In this document: positions 1 to 6,847 of the stretch, piece after piece
How the letters are laid out: the number at the start of each line of letters is the position of its first letter
Position numbering within the stretch: the first letter of the stretch is position 1
Assembly (NCBI GenBank): GCA_046728115.1
Contig: JBKPDW010000312.1
Span: 1 to 13,247 of the forward strand
DNA: 13,247 bases
Direction of reading: 5' to 3'
Source of the DNA: CAVSWN01 sp046728115
GTDB taxonomy: Bacteria > Acidobacteriota > Vicinamibacteria > Vicinamibacterales > CAVVIG01
Translations under genes and position numbers: made by a program
Notes under the pieces: generated by a model
Databases searched by the model: none
What the model was told of the DNA's origin: nothing
What the model saw: only the letters and a program-made list of their open reading frames with translations

Positions 1-24
1 TTACTACTCGATTACGTTACGCGA
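1..24. other. window-edge spacer with weak 7-bp repeat
   Basis: This is the sequence downstream of the first minus-strand gene. GATTAC occurs at 10-15 and 23-28 with a related GTTAC between them, so a 7-bp period is possible, running into the TAA stop at 25-27. It is too short and too close to the edge to call a repeat array with confidence, and nothing else is visible. Confidence 0.3.
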
Positions 25-726
25 TTACCAGATTTCATTCGGCAACTCAGTCCACCTCTCCCTTCCTTTGTAGTAGATCGGTTTGCACCCGAATTCCTGT
101 CGGTACGCGCGGTACTTCGCCCGTAGTCTATCGACGCGCCGATCCGAGGAGGCGATGCCGCGGTGCGGATAGTCGAGCAGCATGCGCTCCACCTTCCAGA
201 TGTTGGTCGGTGCGAGCCGCCAGTCATAGGTTCCCATCGCGTCCGCGACGTTGACGATGGCGTAGCCGGTCACGCGTCCCGTGAAATCGACATACGGGTC
301 GAAGTAGCTGAGCGCCAGAGCTCGCGGGGTCGCGAAGACCGGTTTCCGGCCGTGCAGCCCGGGATCGCGCGAGCGGGCGATCGAGCCCCACTTTCCGTTC
401 TGGCGATACACGAAGATCACGTGATCGAGCTGGTCGATCGACTCGAAGCTGAGGACGAGCGGCGGATAGCCGTGCCGTTCGAGAACGACGGCCGCAAACA
501 GCGCGGCCTCGAGACAATGCGCGCATCCATGGGCGACGACGCCGCGAAAGCTGCGTAACGTAGCGCGTCCGCCGGGCTCTTGATTGTAGGGAAGGCGGTT
601 CAAGTACCGCTGAACCGCCAGCGGCGTCCGGAGCCGCGCGATCAGTCGCCGTTCGCGCGCGGTGAATGGAGAACGACGAACCTCGAACCCGGAACGTCGA
701 ACGTCGAACCTCGAACCGCGAACCAA
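25..726 (-). CDS. transglutaminase-like protein of unknown function
   Basis: I recognise the fold type but not a named function. Counting from a TTG start at 726 (233 aa), HGCAHCLEAA holds Cys68 and Cys71, followed by LDHVIFVY with His102 and then GSIARSRDPGL with an Asp. This Cys-His-Asp order resembles transglutaminase/papain-like enzymes, with Cys71 at a helix start as the likely nucleophile. The C-terminal part is rich in Arg and Tyr (VERMLLDYPHR, KPIYYKGRERWTELP). No signal peptide or membrane segment is seen. The start is the weak point: the frame stays open far upstream through the SCO gene, there is no in-frame ATG after the SCO stop, and the recognisable protein begins near SPFTARERR (about 660). 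TTG 726 lies 2 bp after the SCO stop, but would translate the GAAC heptamer array as an N-terminal tail. A start nearer 660, or a frame change in the repeat, is possible. It is probably co-transcribed with SCO. Confidence 0.7.
   Translation of the reverse strand: MVRGSRFDVRRSGFEVRRSPFTARERRLIARLRTPLAVQRYLNRLPYNQEPGGRATLRSFRGVVAHGCAHCLEAALFAAVVLERHGYPPLVLSFESIDQLDHVIFVYRQNGKWGSIARSRDPGLHGRKPVFATPRALALSYFDPYVDFTGRVTGYAIVNVADAMGTYDWRLAPTNIWKVERMLLDYPHRGIASSDRRVDRLRAKYRAYRQEFGCKPIYYKGRERWTELPNEIW
664..726. repeat. GAAC heptamer tandem array
   Basis: From 671 to 726 there are eight consecutive 7-bp units, all starting GAAC, with variable three-base tails (GAC, CTC, CCG, GTC, GTC, CTC, CGC, CAA). 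A degenerate ninth unit (GAATGGA) sits at 664-670. The array fills the gap between the SCO stop (729) and the recognisable start of the transglutaminase-like protein. Because 7 is not a multiple of 3, change of copy number would shift the frame of anything translated through it. Confidence 0.9.
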
Positions 727-728
727 TC

Positions 729-1601
729 TTATGCCGGCCGTTTGAGCTGCTCGAGGTCGGCCAGAATCTGGTCCGGCGACCAGTCGTTGCCCGTATACAC
801 CTTCACGAGCTTTCCATCGGCGCCTACGATCGCGGTCCGCAGGTTGTGCGTGATATCGCGCGGGTCGTTCAGCGCGCGGGCGACTGAAACACCGAACCGT
901 GCCGCAAATTTGTCGACCTCGTCGCGGTCGCCGGTCAGAAACGTCCAGCGCGTGAGGTCCGCATTCAACGTCCTGGCGTGCGCCTTCAGCACGGCCGGTG
1001 TGTCGGTGACAGGATCGAAGCTGATCGTGACCAGATGAACATTCGCCAGCGCCGCATCGCTCTTGAGCGGCTTCTGCATCGCCGCGAAATGGCGATCCAT
1101 CAACGGACAGAACGTGGGCAGCGGGCACTTCGTGTAGATGAACGTCACGACGAGCGGCATTCCCTGAAAGCCGCTGAACGTTCGCTTCCGGCCGTCCTGA
1201 TCGACAAATGCCGTGTCCGGCACCGTCTCGCCCGGTTTCAGCAGTTCGAATCCCGACGAGGCTGACGGATTCGGCGGTTCCGGCGGAGCCTTCTCGAGCG
1301 GCGCGGTGCCGACTTTCTTGATGTTGGTCAGATGCGCGCCGTTCACCATCACCACGAGCGTGGCGTCGATCACATCGCCCGGCGCAAGATCCTCCAGCGC
1401 CTTCTCGTCCTCCACGTCATACGGCATCGTCATCGCCGGCATGAAGCCCTTGATCTCCTCGTGCTTGAGAATCACGATCTTGCGCGGCGGCTCGATCGAT
1501 TGCACTTGTCCGTGGAGAAGAAACCGACGCTCCTCGGACCGCTGCGTACAGCCGCCGGAGAGGAAGCCGGCGCACAGCAATAAAACAACCTGAAGGCGCA
1601 T
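729..1601 (-). CDS. SCO1/SenC-family lipoprotein with N-terminal CusF-like domain
   Basis: This 290-aa protein is a predicted envelope copper protein, likely involved in loading or redox maintenance of the CuA site of a terminal oxidase, or in copper handling generally. A hydrophobic N-terminus ends in LSGGC with Cys18 as the probable lipidated residue. Residues about 28-105 resemble the CusF/CopK-like copper-binding domain (GQVQSIEPP, then His47 and FMPAMTMP with Met54, Met57 and Met59). A Pro-rich linker (EKAPPEPPNP) leads to a thioredoxin-like SCO domain from about residue 118. The redox/copper motif is CPLPTFCP: Cys159 and Cys165 with five residues between them, instead of the usual CxxxCP. 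The third ligand is His252 in DITHNLRT. No oxidase genes are in the window. The ATG start is 30 bp from a divergent DUF72 gene, and a -10-like TAAACT (minus strand, 1614-1609) lies 7 bp before it, so a leaderless transcript is possible. Confidence 0.92.
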   Translation of the reverse strand: MRLQVVLLLCAGFLSGGCTQRSEERRFLLHGQVQSIEPPRKIVILKHEEIKGFMPAMTMPYDVEDEKALEDLAPGDVIDATLVVMVNGAHLTNIKKVGTAPLEKAPPEPPNPSASSGFELLKPGETVPDTAFVDQDGRKRTFSGFQGMPLVVTFIYTKCPLPTFCPLMDRHFAAMQKPLKSDAALANVHLVTISFDPVTDTPAVLKAHARTLNADLTRWTFLTGDRDEVDKFAARFGVSVARALNDPRDITHNLRTAIVGADGKLVKVYTGNDWSPDQILADLEQLKRPA

Positions 1602-1623
1602 ATGATCTAGTTTACTCAGAAGG
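1601..1623. promoter_or_regulatory. divergent promoter region between SCO and DUF72 genes
   Basis: On the plus strand TATGAT (1601-1606, five of six matches to TATAAT) overlaps the SCO start codon and lies 25 bp before the GTG at 1632. AGAAGG at 1618-1623 sits 8 bp before that GTG and is a plausible ribosome binding site. On the minus strand TAAACT (1614-1609) is 7 bp from the SCO ATG. I found no convincing -35 hexamers. Confidence 0.4.
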
Positions 1624-1631
1624 CGAACGAC

Positions 1632-2345
1632 GTGATTTGGGTCGGCACGTCAGGCTACAACTATCCCGAGTGGAAGGGGAGCTTCTATCCGGCGGATCTG
1701 CCGGCCGCGAAGATGCTGCCATACTACGCCGCGCGATTTCCAACGGTCGAGATCAACTACACGTTCTACCGGATGCCGAACGAGAAGCTCGTCGCGGGCT
1801 GGGCGGCGCAAACGCCGCTTCCCTACAAGCTGACGCTCAAGGCGGCGCGCCGGATCACGCACGACAACCGGCTGAGGAACTGCGGCGATCTCGTCCGTGC
1901 CTTTTGCGGCGTGGCCGGAACATTGGGCGAGAAGCTGGGCGCCCTGCTGTTTCAGCTCCCGCCGAACCTGAAGAAGGATCTCGCGCTCTTCGATGCGTTC
2001 CTCGACGAGCTGCCGCCGAAAGTTCGCGGCGCGTTCGAGTTCCGGCACGAGTCGTGGCTCGGCGACGATGTTTTCGAGCGACTGGCCCAACGAAATCTTG
2101 CGCTGTGTGTGGCGGACAGCGAGAAGATGTCGACGCCTGTGAAGGTGACAGCCGACTACGCCTATTTTCGTCTTCGAGACGAAGGGTATCAGCCCGACGA
2201 CATCAACCGATGGGCGGACACTATCGCGCGTGAAACAGCGTCGTGCGGGGATGTGTTCGTCTACTTCAAGCACGAAGAGGAAGGGAAGGGTCCGGAATTC
2301 GCGAGACTTCTCATGCGGCATCTCGGCATCGGAGATCCTGCCTGA
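1632..2345 (+). CDS. DUF72 (YecE-like) family protein
   Basis: The 237-aa product has the hallmarks of the DUF72 family, a TIM-barrel-like fold of unproven enzymatic role. It opens with VGTSGYNYPEWKGSFYP (residues 4-20), followed by VEINYTFYR around Glu40, a middle LLFQLPPN, then FEFRHESW, and YFRLRDEGY where many family members have YxRLHG. Length matches the family's usual 230-280 aa. It has no signal peptide, so it is cytosolic. The start is GTG at 1632, supported by AGAAGG 8 bp upstream and by the protein beginning directly with the conserved beta strand. It stands alone, facing away from SCO, with no downstream partner. Family assignment is secure; biochemical function is unknown. Confidence 0.93.
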   Translation: MIWVGTSGYNYPEWKGSFYPADLPAAKMLPYYAARFPTVEINYTFYRMPNEKLVAGWAAQTPLPYKLTLKAARRITHDNRLRNCGDLVRAFCGVAGTLGEKLGALLFQLPPNLKKDLALFDAFLDELPPKVRGAFEFRHESWLGDDVFERLAQRNLALCVADSEKMSTPVKVTADYAYFRLRDEGYQPDDINRWADTIARETASCGDVFVYFKHEEEGKGPEFARLLMRHLGIGDPA

Positions 2346-2390
2346 TATGTTTCTGGGGCCGGGGAATCCCGTATGGCACAGGCACGGGGC

Positions 2391-2467
2391 TAGGTGCTAC
2401 GGTGCCAGGTGCTGCGGTGCCAGGGTGCTGCGGTGCCAGGGTGCTGCGGTGCCAGGTGCTATGTGCC
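2391..2467. repeat. GGTGC tandem repeat in the DUF72-permease spacer
   Basis: There are five units of 14-16 bp (2391-2406, 2407-2421, 2422-2437, 2438-2453, 2454-2467), the third and fourth identical. Each divides into two half-units of 7-8 bp beginning GGTGC (tails such as TGC, CAG, CA, TAC), so the basic period is 7-8 bp. Just upstream, 2375-2386 holds two inverted copies of the core (GGCACA, GGCACG), so the transcript could pair with the array. The array lies between two convergent genes. No terminator-like T run follows it. Confidence 0.9.
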
Positions 2468-2534
2468 TGGTCGTCCAGCGTCTCGGGGCCGTGCCTCGGC
2501 CGAAAGTCCTAGTTCGATATTCAGTCGGTCCACC

Positions 2535-2620
2535 AAGGACAAAGGACGAAGGGACGGACCAGGCACACAAGGACGGACCAGGAACCAAGCACGAAGCACA
2601 GAGGACCAGATCGGTCCGTC
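2535..2620. repeat. AAGGAC heptamer repeats with inverted GACGGACC ends
   Basis: Degenerate heptamers of AAGGAC type occur at 2535-2541, 2542-2548, 2549-2555 and 2569-2575. Variants with AAGCAC (2587-2593, 2594-2600) and GAGGACC (2601-2607) follow. GACGGACC occurs at 2553-2560 and 2572-2579, and its exact reverse complement GGTCCGTC at 2613-2620 overlaps the stop codon of the minus-strand permease (2621-2619). A stem could form at the 3' end of either convergent transcript, but there is no adjacent T tract. The remaining bases of the spacer, 2346-2390 and 2468-2534, show no gene or strong signal. Confidence 0.75.
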
Positions 2621-5132
2621 ATTCGTACCGCAGCGCCTCGGTGGGATTGATCCGCGACGCGCGACGCGCGGGAATGTACGCCGCGGAAACGGTGACCGCG
2701 AGCACGATGGGCGCGACCAGCACCAGCGCCATGATGTCCAGCCGATCCTCGCTGCCCGGGAATGCCGCGTTCAACAATCGTCCCGCACCCACGCTTCCCG
2801 CGAGTCCGACGGCGAGACCCACGAGCGCCAGGATCAGTCCCTGTCGCAGCACCATGCCGAGCACCGTGTTGCGGCTCGCGCCAATCGCCATTCGTATCCC
2901 GATCTCCCGCGTGCGACGGCTGACCGCGTACGCGACCAGCCCGTACAGCCCGACGATCGCCAGGCCCAGCCCCATGAGACCCAGGGCCGCGACCGTCGTG
3001 ATGATGACGTTGAAGACGCTGATCGCACGCATCCGGTAGAGCTCTTCCATCGTGCGGACGTTGAAGATCGGCAGGTTGATGTCGAGCCCCTGCACGACTT
3101 CGCGCAGGGGCCCGACGAGACTCGTAGGATCGCCCGCCGAGTGGGCAACGAGGACCATCGCTTTCGGTTGCCGCTGCCGGTAGGGGAGATAGACGAAATC
3201 CGACGGAGGCTCGGCGATGAAGATGTACTTGCTCGTCTTCGCGACGCCAACGATTTCGACCCATGACTTCTCGGCGTCGTCCAGACGAAACCGCTTGCCG
3301 AGCGGATCCTGATTCGGCCAGTAGTGCTGCGCGACGTGCTGGTTCACCACGGCAACCCGCGGTGCATTCGAATCGTCATCGCGCCGAAAGTTGCGACCGG
3401 CGACGAGCGCAATGTCCATGGTGTCGAAATAATATTCGTCGACCATGGAGGCCAGGATCGTCACGTTCTCCTTTCCGGGAGGGAATTGAAATCCTTCGGG
3501 CGCAATGGTCACGGCGCCGATGGTGTCGTTCAGCATCGGGATGGCGGTGGTCATGGTGACGGTCTTGACGCCCGGCACCGCGCGCGCCCGTTCGGCGACC
3601 TGATCGAAGAACTGTTGCGACTGGGCTTCCGTGTACCTCACAAGGCTCGGATCCAAGCCCATCATGAGCAGGTGATCGATCCGGTAACCAGGACCGCCCG
3701 CCAGCTCCGCGCCGAACCCTCGATACATGAACATGGCGACGACCAGGACAACGACCGAGACGGCGACCTGTGCACCGACCAGGAAGGTGCGCCCCCAGCG
3801 GCGCCGGCGTCCTGGCTTGACAGCATCGCCTGCCTTCATGACCGCCGTCAGATCGGTTCGCGACGCCTGGATCGCCGGCACGATGCCGAAGATCACGGCG
3901 CTCGCGACGGCCACGACGAGGCTGAACAGCAGCGCGCGCCGATCCATCTGAAAGGCCAACATGACCGGCAGCTCGGTCGGAATCTCGATCTGTCTGAACA
4001 GAACCATGCCCGCGTAGCCGACACCAAGACCCAGTGCGCCGCCGAGGATGGCGACGAGCAGGCTCTCGGTGACGAGCTGGCGAATGAGCCGCCCGCGTCC
4101 CGCGCCGATGGCCAGCCGCAGCGCCATCTCGCGCGCGCGGACGGGCGCACGGCTGGTCAGGAGTCCGGCGACGTTGCCGCACGCGACGAGCAGCACGGCC
4201 AAGGCGAGCGTCGACAACATCGCGATCAGCATCGCATCCGGTGGATCCTGCGCGATCCTGGCCTGGAGCTCCGTGCGCACGGTGAGGCCGCGGTTCCTGT
4301 TCGTGTCCGGATACGCGCGCTGCAGATCGGCCGCGATTGTCGTCAGCTCGGTCTGAGCCGCCGCCTGGGTGACACCGGTCCTGAGTCGGCCTTTGAGCGT
4401 GAGATTACGCGCGTCGCGCGCCTCGAGCGACGCCGTTTTCTTGTCGTTGATCAGCCGCGGCGACATCATGAGCGGCGCGAAGAAGTCGGACCGCACGTAT
4501 TGGTTCATACCGGTGAATGCCGACGGCGCTACGCCAATCACGGTGCACTCGACGCCGTTGATGCGCACGGTGCGGCCCAGCACGTCGGGGTCCGATCCAA
4601 ACTCCTTCTCCCACATGGTTCGGCCGAGCACGACGACGGCGTCGCGGCCAGGAACTTGATCTTCTTCGGGTCTGAACGAGCGTCCGATGGTCGGCTCGAC
4701 CTTCATCAGCGGAAACAGGTTGCCGCTCACGAGCATGCCCATCTTGAGCTTTGGCGTGAGCTTCGGATCCGTCGCGAACCCTGCGGTGAGATAGGTGAAC
4801 GCGGCCAGACCCTCGAAGGTCTTGTTTCGATCGCGGATGTCGACGTAGTCCCTGTAGGAAGACACCAGCGAGGATGCGTTCAGCGCTTCGAGCGATGAGG
4901 TCGACCCGACCGTGAAGACCTCACCTGGTCGGGCGACGGGAAGCGGCCGGAAGAGCAGGGCATCGGCGAAGCTGAAAATCGCACAGTTGGCGCCGATGCC
5001 AATTGCCAGTGAGAGGACGGCGACCGCTGTGAAGCCGGGACTCGCGCCCAGCATGCGGCAGCCGTACCGGACGTCCTGCCAAAAGCGTTCGAGCCACACG
5101 CCGTTGAATGCTGCGCGAAGCCTCGCGTTCAC
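2619..5132 (-). CDS. ADOP-type ABC transporter permease (MacB/FtsX superfamily)
   Basis: This 837-aa inner-membrane protein has two fused MacB-like permease halves, the arrangement known as acidobacterial duplicated orphan permease (ADOP). Half one: transmembrane segment at about 34-56 (FTAVAVLSLAIGIGANCAIFSF), an extracytoplasmic MacB-PCD domain to about 290, then three FtsX segments ending in IVPAIQASRTDLTAVMKAG. Half two: a second transmembrane segment and PCD domain from about 465, then a C-terminal FtsX domain ending in IPARRASRINPTEALRYE. The usual short tail of this family, ending in an LRYE-like motif, is intact. No ATPase of the LolD/MacB type lies beside it, which is normal for ADOPs, so energising partner and substrate are unknown. 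I chose GTG at 5132, with GAGGG 5 bp upstream. The frame extends to an ATG at 5267, but that part is Arg/His-rich and overlaps the divergent gene. Confidence 0.92.
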   Translation of the reverse strand: MNARLRAAFNGVWLERFWQDVRYGCRMLGASPGFTAVAVLSLAIGIGANCAIFSFADALLFRPLPVARPGEVFTVGSTSSLEALNASSLVSSYRDYVDIRDRNKTFEGLAAFTYLTAGFATDPKLTPKLKMGMLVSGNLFPLMKVEPTIGRSFRPEEDQVPGRDAVVVLGRTMWEKEFGSDPDVLGRTVRINGVECTVIGVAPSAFTGMNQYVRSDFFAPLMMSPRLINDKKTASLEARDARNLTLKGRLRTGVTQAAAQTELTTIAADLQRAYPDTNRNRGLTVRTELQARIAQDPPDAMLIAMLSTLALAVLLVACGNVAGLLTSRAPVRAREMALRLAIGAGRGRLIRQLVTESLLVAILGGALGLGVGYAGMVLFRQIEIPTELPVMLAFQMDRRALLFSLVVAVASAVIFGIVPAIQASRTDLTAVMKAGDAVKPGRRRRWGRTFLVGAQVAVSVVVLVVAMFMYRGFGAELAGGPGYRIDHLLMMGLDPSLVRYTEAQSQQFFDQVAERARAVPGVKTVTMTTAIPMLNDTIGAVTIAPEGFQFPPGKENVTILASMVDEYYFDTMDIALVAGRNFRRDDDSNAPRVAVVNQHVAQHYWPNQDPLGKRFRLDDAEKSWVEIVGVAKTSKYIFIAEPPSDFVYLPYRQRQPKAMVLVAHSAGDPTSLVGPLREVVQGLDINLPIFNVRTMEELYRMRAISVFNVIITTVAALGLMGLGLAIVGLYGLVAYAVSRRTREIGIRMAIGASRNTVLGMVLRQGLILALVGLAVGLAGSVGAGRLLNAAFPGSEDRLDIMALVLVAPIVLAVTVSAAYIPARRASRINPTEALRYE

Positions 5133-5149
5133 ATGACCCTCGAATGCTG

Positions 5150-5203
5150 ATCTTAGACGAACGCGCGTGTCGTCGTGTTTCGCCGTGGGTTTATCATGGC
5201 GGC
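5150..5203. promoter_or_regulatory. divergent promoter region, permease and HerA-like gene
   Basis: The 71-bp gap between the two starts holds TATCAT at 5192-5197 on the plus strand (five of six matches to the -10 consensus). It lies 6 bp before the ATG at 5204, which would give a leaderless or almost leaderless transcript. On the minus strand TAAGAT (5155-5150) is a weaker -10 candidate, 17 bp from the permease GTG at 5132. No clear -35 boxes are seen. Confidence 0.35.
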
Positions 5204-6754
5204 ATGGCCGAACCATTTGTGATCGCAAAAGGCGGCGACGGCGCCGATGTCGTGTTTCACCCGGCACTCGCCAATCGCCATGGATTGGTCACCGGTGCGA
5301 CGGGCACTGGCAAGACGATCAGCCTGCAGGTGCTTGCGGACCACTTCTCGCGCATCGGCGTCCCGGTGTTTCTCGCCGATGTGAAGGGCGATCTGACCGG
5401 CCTCGCTGCTGCCGGCTCGATGACGCCGAAGCTGAGCGAGCGGCTCGAGGCCACGAAAATCGCTGCGCCGTCGTTCCGCGCCAATCCGGTGGTGTTCTGG
5501 GACGTATTCGGCAAATACGGGTTTCCGGTGCGGGCCACGATATCGGATCTCGGGCCGCTCCTGCTCGGGCGGCTGTTCAACCTCAACCCCACGCAGCAGG
5601 GCGTGCTCGCGATCGTGTTCAAGATTGCGGACGATTCGGGCCTGCTTCTGCTCGACCTGAAGGATCTCCGCGCGATGCTCCAGTTCGTCGGCGACAACGC
5701 GGCGCAGTTCAAGACCCATTACGGCAACGTGTCGACTGCATCGGTCGGCGCTATCCAACGCGCGCTGCTCGAGATCGAACAGCAGGGTGGCAATCAGTTC
5801 TTCGGCGAGCCGATGCTCGACGTGGACGATCTGATCCAGACCGACGGTCACGGCAGCGGGATGGTCAACATCCTCGTCGCCGACGAGTTGATCCGCGCGC
5901 CGATGCTGTATGCGACGTTTCTGCTGTGGATGCTGTCGGAGCTGTTCGAGCGGCTGAGGGAAGTTGGCGATCCCGAGAAGCCGACGCTCGTGTTTTTCTT
6001 CGACGAAGCGCACCTGCTTTTTTCGGATGCGCCGGCGGCGCTCGTCGAAAAGATCGAGCAGGTCGTTCGACTGATCCGCTCGAAGGGGGTCGGTGTCTAT
6101 TTCGTCACGCAGAATCCGTCGGACGTTCCACAGCAGGTGCTCGGCCAGCTGGGCAATCGAATCCAGCATGCCCTTCGCGCCTTCACGCCTCGCGATCAGA
6201 AGGCGGTGAAGGTGGCCGCCGACACGCTTCGCCCGAACCCGAAAATCGACACGGCTCGCGCCATCACGGAGCTCGCGGTCGGCGAAGCCCTCGTTTCCGT
6301 TCTCGACGAGAAAGGGACGCCCACTGTCACGGAGCGAGCCTGGATCGTGCCGCCGGCTTCACAGATTGGCCCGATTCCGGACGCGGATCGGGAGGCCATT
6401 CGCAAGCGCACCGCGTCGACCTACGGACACTACGAGCAAACCGTCGATCGCGAGTCAGCCTACGAAAAGCTGAAGGCGCGCACCGCGGGCAGGGTAGGAG
6501 GCCCAGGAGAAGCAGGACAGGCGGGATGGTCGCCGGCGGGACAGCCCGCTGGAACGGCAGCATCACCGGCAGCCGGCGGATTCACCGACACGCTCAGCAA
6601 GATTCTGCTCGGGACCACCGGTCCGCGCGGCGGACATCACGAGGGGATGGTGGAGGTGGCCGCCAAGAGCGCCGTGCGCTCCATGAGCTCGGGCCTGGGC
6701 CGCGCGATTCTGCGCGGCACGCTCGGGTCGATTCTCGGCGGCTCGCGGCGCTGA
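5204..6754 (+). CDS. HerA-like/DUF853 P-loop ATPase (YjgR type)
   Basis: This 516-aa cytosolic ATPase belongs to the DUF853/YjgR branch of the HerA-FtsK superfamily. The P-loop is GATGTGKT (residues 31-38), preceded by HGLVTGATG, with a following FLADVKGDLTGLA strand typical of the family. Walker B is LVFFFDEAHLLF with Asp267-Glu268, and VYFVTQNPSDVPQQVLGQLGNRIQHALRAFTPRD carries the sensor and arginine-finger region. A low-complexity Gly/Ala/Pro linker at about 425-462 precedes a short C-terminal segment with two Gly/Ser-rich patches. The physiological role of this family is not established; DNA translocation is an inference from homology, and no NurA nuclease partner is present. The ATG at 5204 is preferred because the protein then starts as family members do (FVIAKGGDG). 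An in-frame ATG at 5108 would overlap the permease gene. Confidence 0.92.
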   Translation: MAEPFVIAKGGDGADVVFHPALANRHGLVTGATGTGKTISLQVLADHFSRIGVPVFLADVKGDLTGLAAAGSMTPKLSERLEATKIAAPSFRANPVVFWDVFGKYGFPVRATISDLGPLLLGRLFNLNPTQQGVLAIVFKIADDSGLLLLDLKDLRAMLQFVGDNAAQFKTHYGNVSTASVGAIQRALLEIEQQGGNQFFGEPMLDVDDLIQTDGHGSGMVNILVADELIRAPMLYATFLLWMLSELFERLREVGDPEKPTLVFFFDEAHLLFSDAPAALVEKIEQVVRLIRSKGVGVYFVTQNPSDVPQQVLGQLGNRIQHALRAFTPRDQKAVKVAADTLRPNPKIDTARAITELAVGEALVSVLDEKGTPTVTERAWIVPPASQIGPIPDADREAIRKRTASTYGHYEQTVDRESAYEKLKARTAGRVGGPGEAGQAGWSPAGQPAGTAASPAAGGFTDTLSKILLGTTGPRGGHHEGMVEVAAKSAVRSMSSGLGRAILRGTLGSILGGSRR

Positions 6755-6847
6755 GACGCGTCATCTGCGCTTTTCAATCTGCCCGCGCCAGTCGGACTCG
6801 GCCATGTTGCCTCGCACCTTCGCAGCAGGTCGGTACCCGACTTCCCA
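6755..6847. other. convergent spacer, nothing recognised
   Basis: These 93 bp separate the stops of the HerA-like gene and of the small secreted protein. The only structure is a short hairpin, GTCGG and CCGAC around a three-base loop at 6829-6841, without a T run. I do not call it a terminator. Confidence 0.5.

Noticed and set aside
727..1128. Upstream extension of the transglutaminase-like frame to an ATG at 1128
   Set aside because: It overlaps the SCO gene on the same strand in another frame, and its translation is low-complexity Arg/Gly-rich. The recognisable protein begins only near 660.
2391..2467. CRISPR array
   Set aside because: The units are 14-16 bp and directly adjacent, with no unique spacers of 25-40 bp and no cas genes. 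This is a simple tandem repeat.
2394..3266. Plus-strand open frames spanning the GGTGC repeats and the permease end
   Set aside because: They translate the tandem repeat and then the antisense of the permease. They show no ribosome binding site or domain.
3324..4898. Long open frame (524 codons) on the plus strand opposite the ADOP permease
   Set aside because: It is antisense to a full-length, well-recognised permease. Its translation is rich in Arg, His, Asp and Gln with no domain-like pattern, typical of a shadow frame in GC-rich DNA.
5108..5203. Earlier in-frame ATG (5108) for the HerA-like ATPase
   Set aside because: It would overlap the start of the divergent permease and add residues unlike the family N-terminus. 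ATG 5204 gives the usual start and has a -10-like box just upstream.
5133..5267. Longer permease start at ATG 5267
   Set aside because: The extra 45 residues are Arg/His-rich and lie inside the HerA-like gene. GTG 5132 has GAGGG at suitable spacing and is followed by a typical ADOP N-terminus.
5153..6169. Minus-strand open frame (338 codons) opposite the HerA-like gene
   Set aside because: It mirrors a gene with intact Walker A and B motifs, and its own product has no recognisable features.
6829..6841. Rho-independent terminator between the convergent genes
   Set aside because: The stem is only five base pairs with a three-base loop, and no T run follows on either strand.
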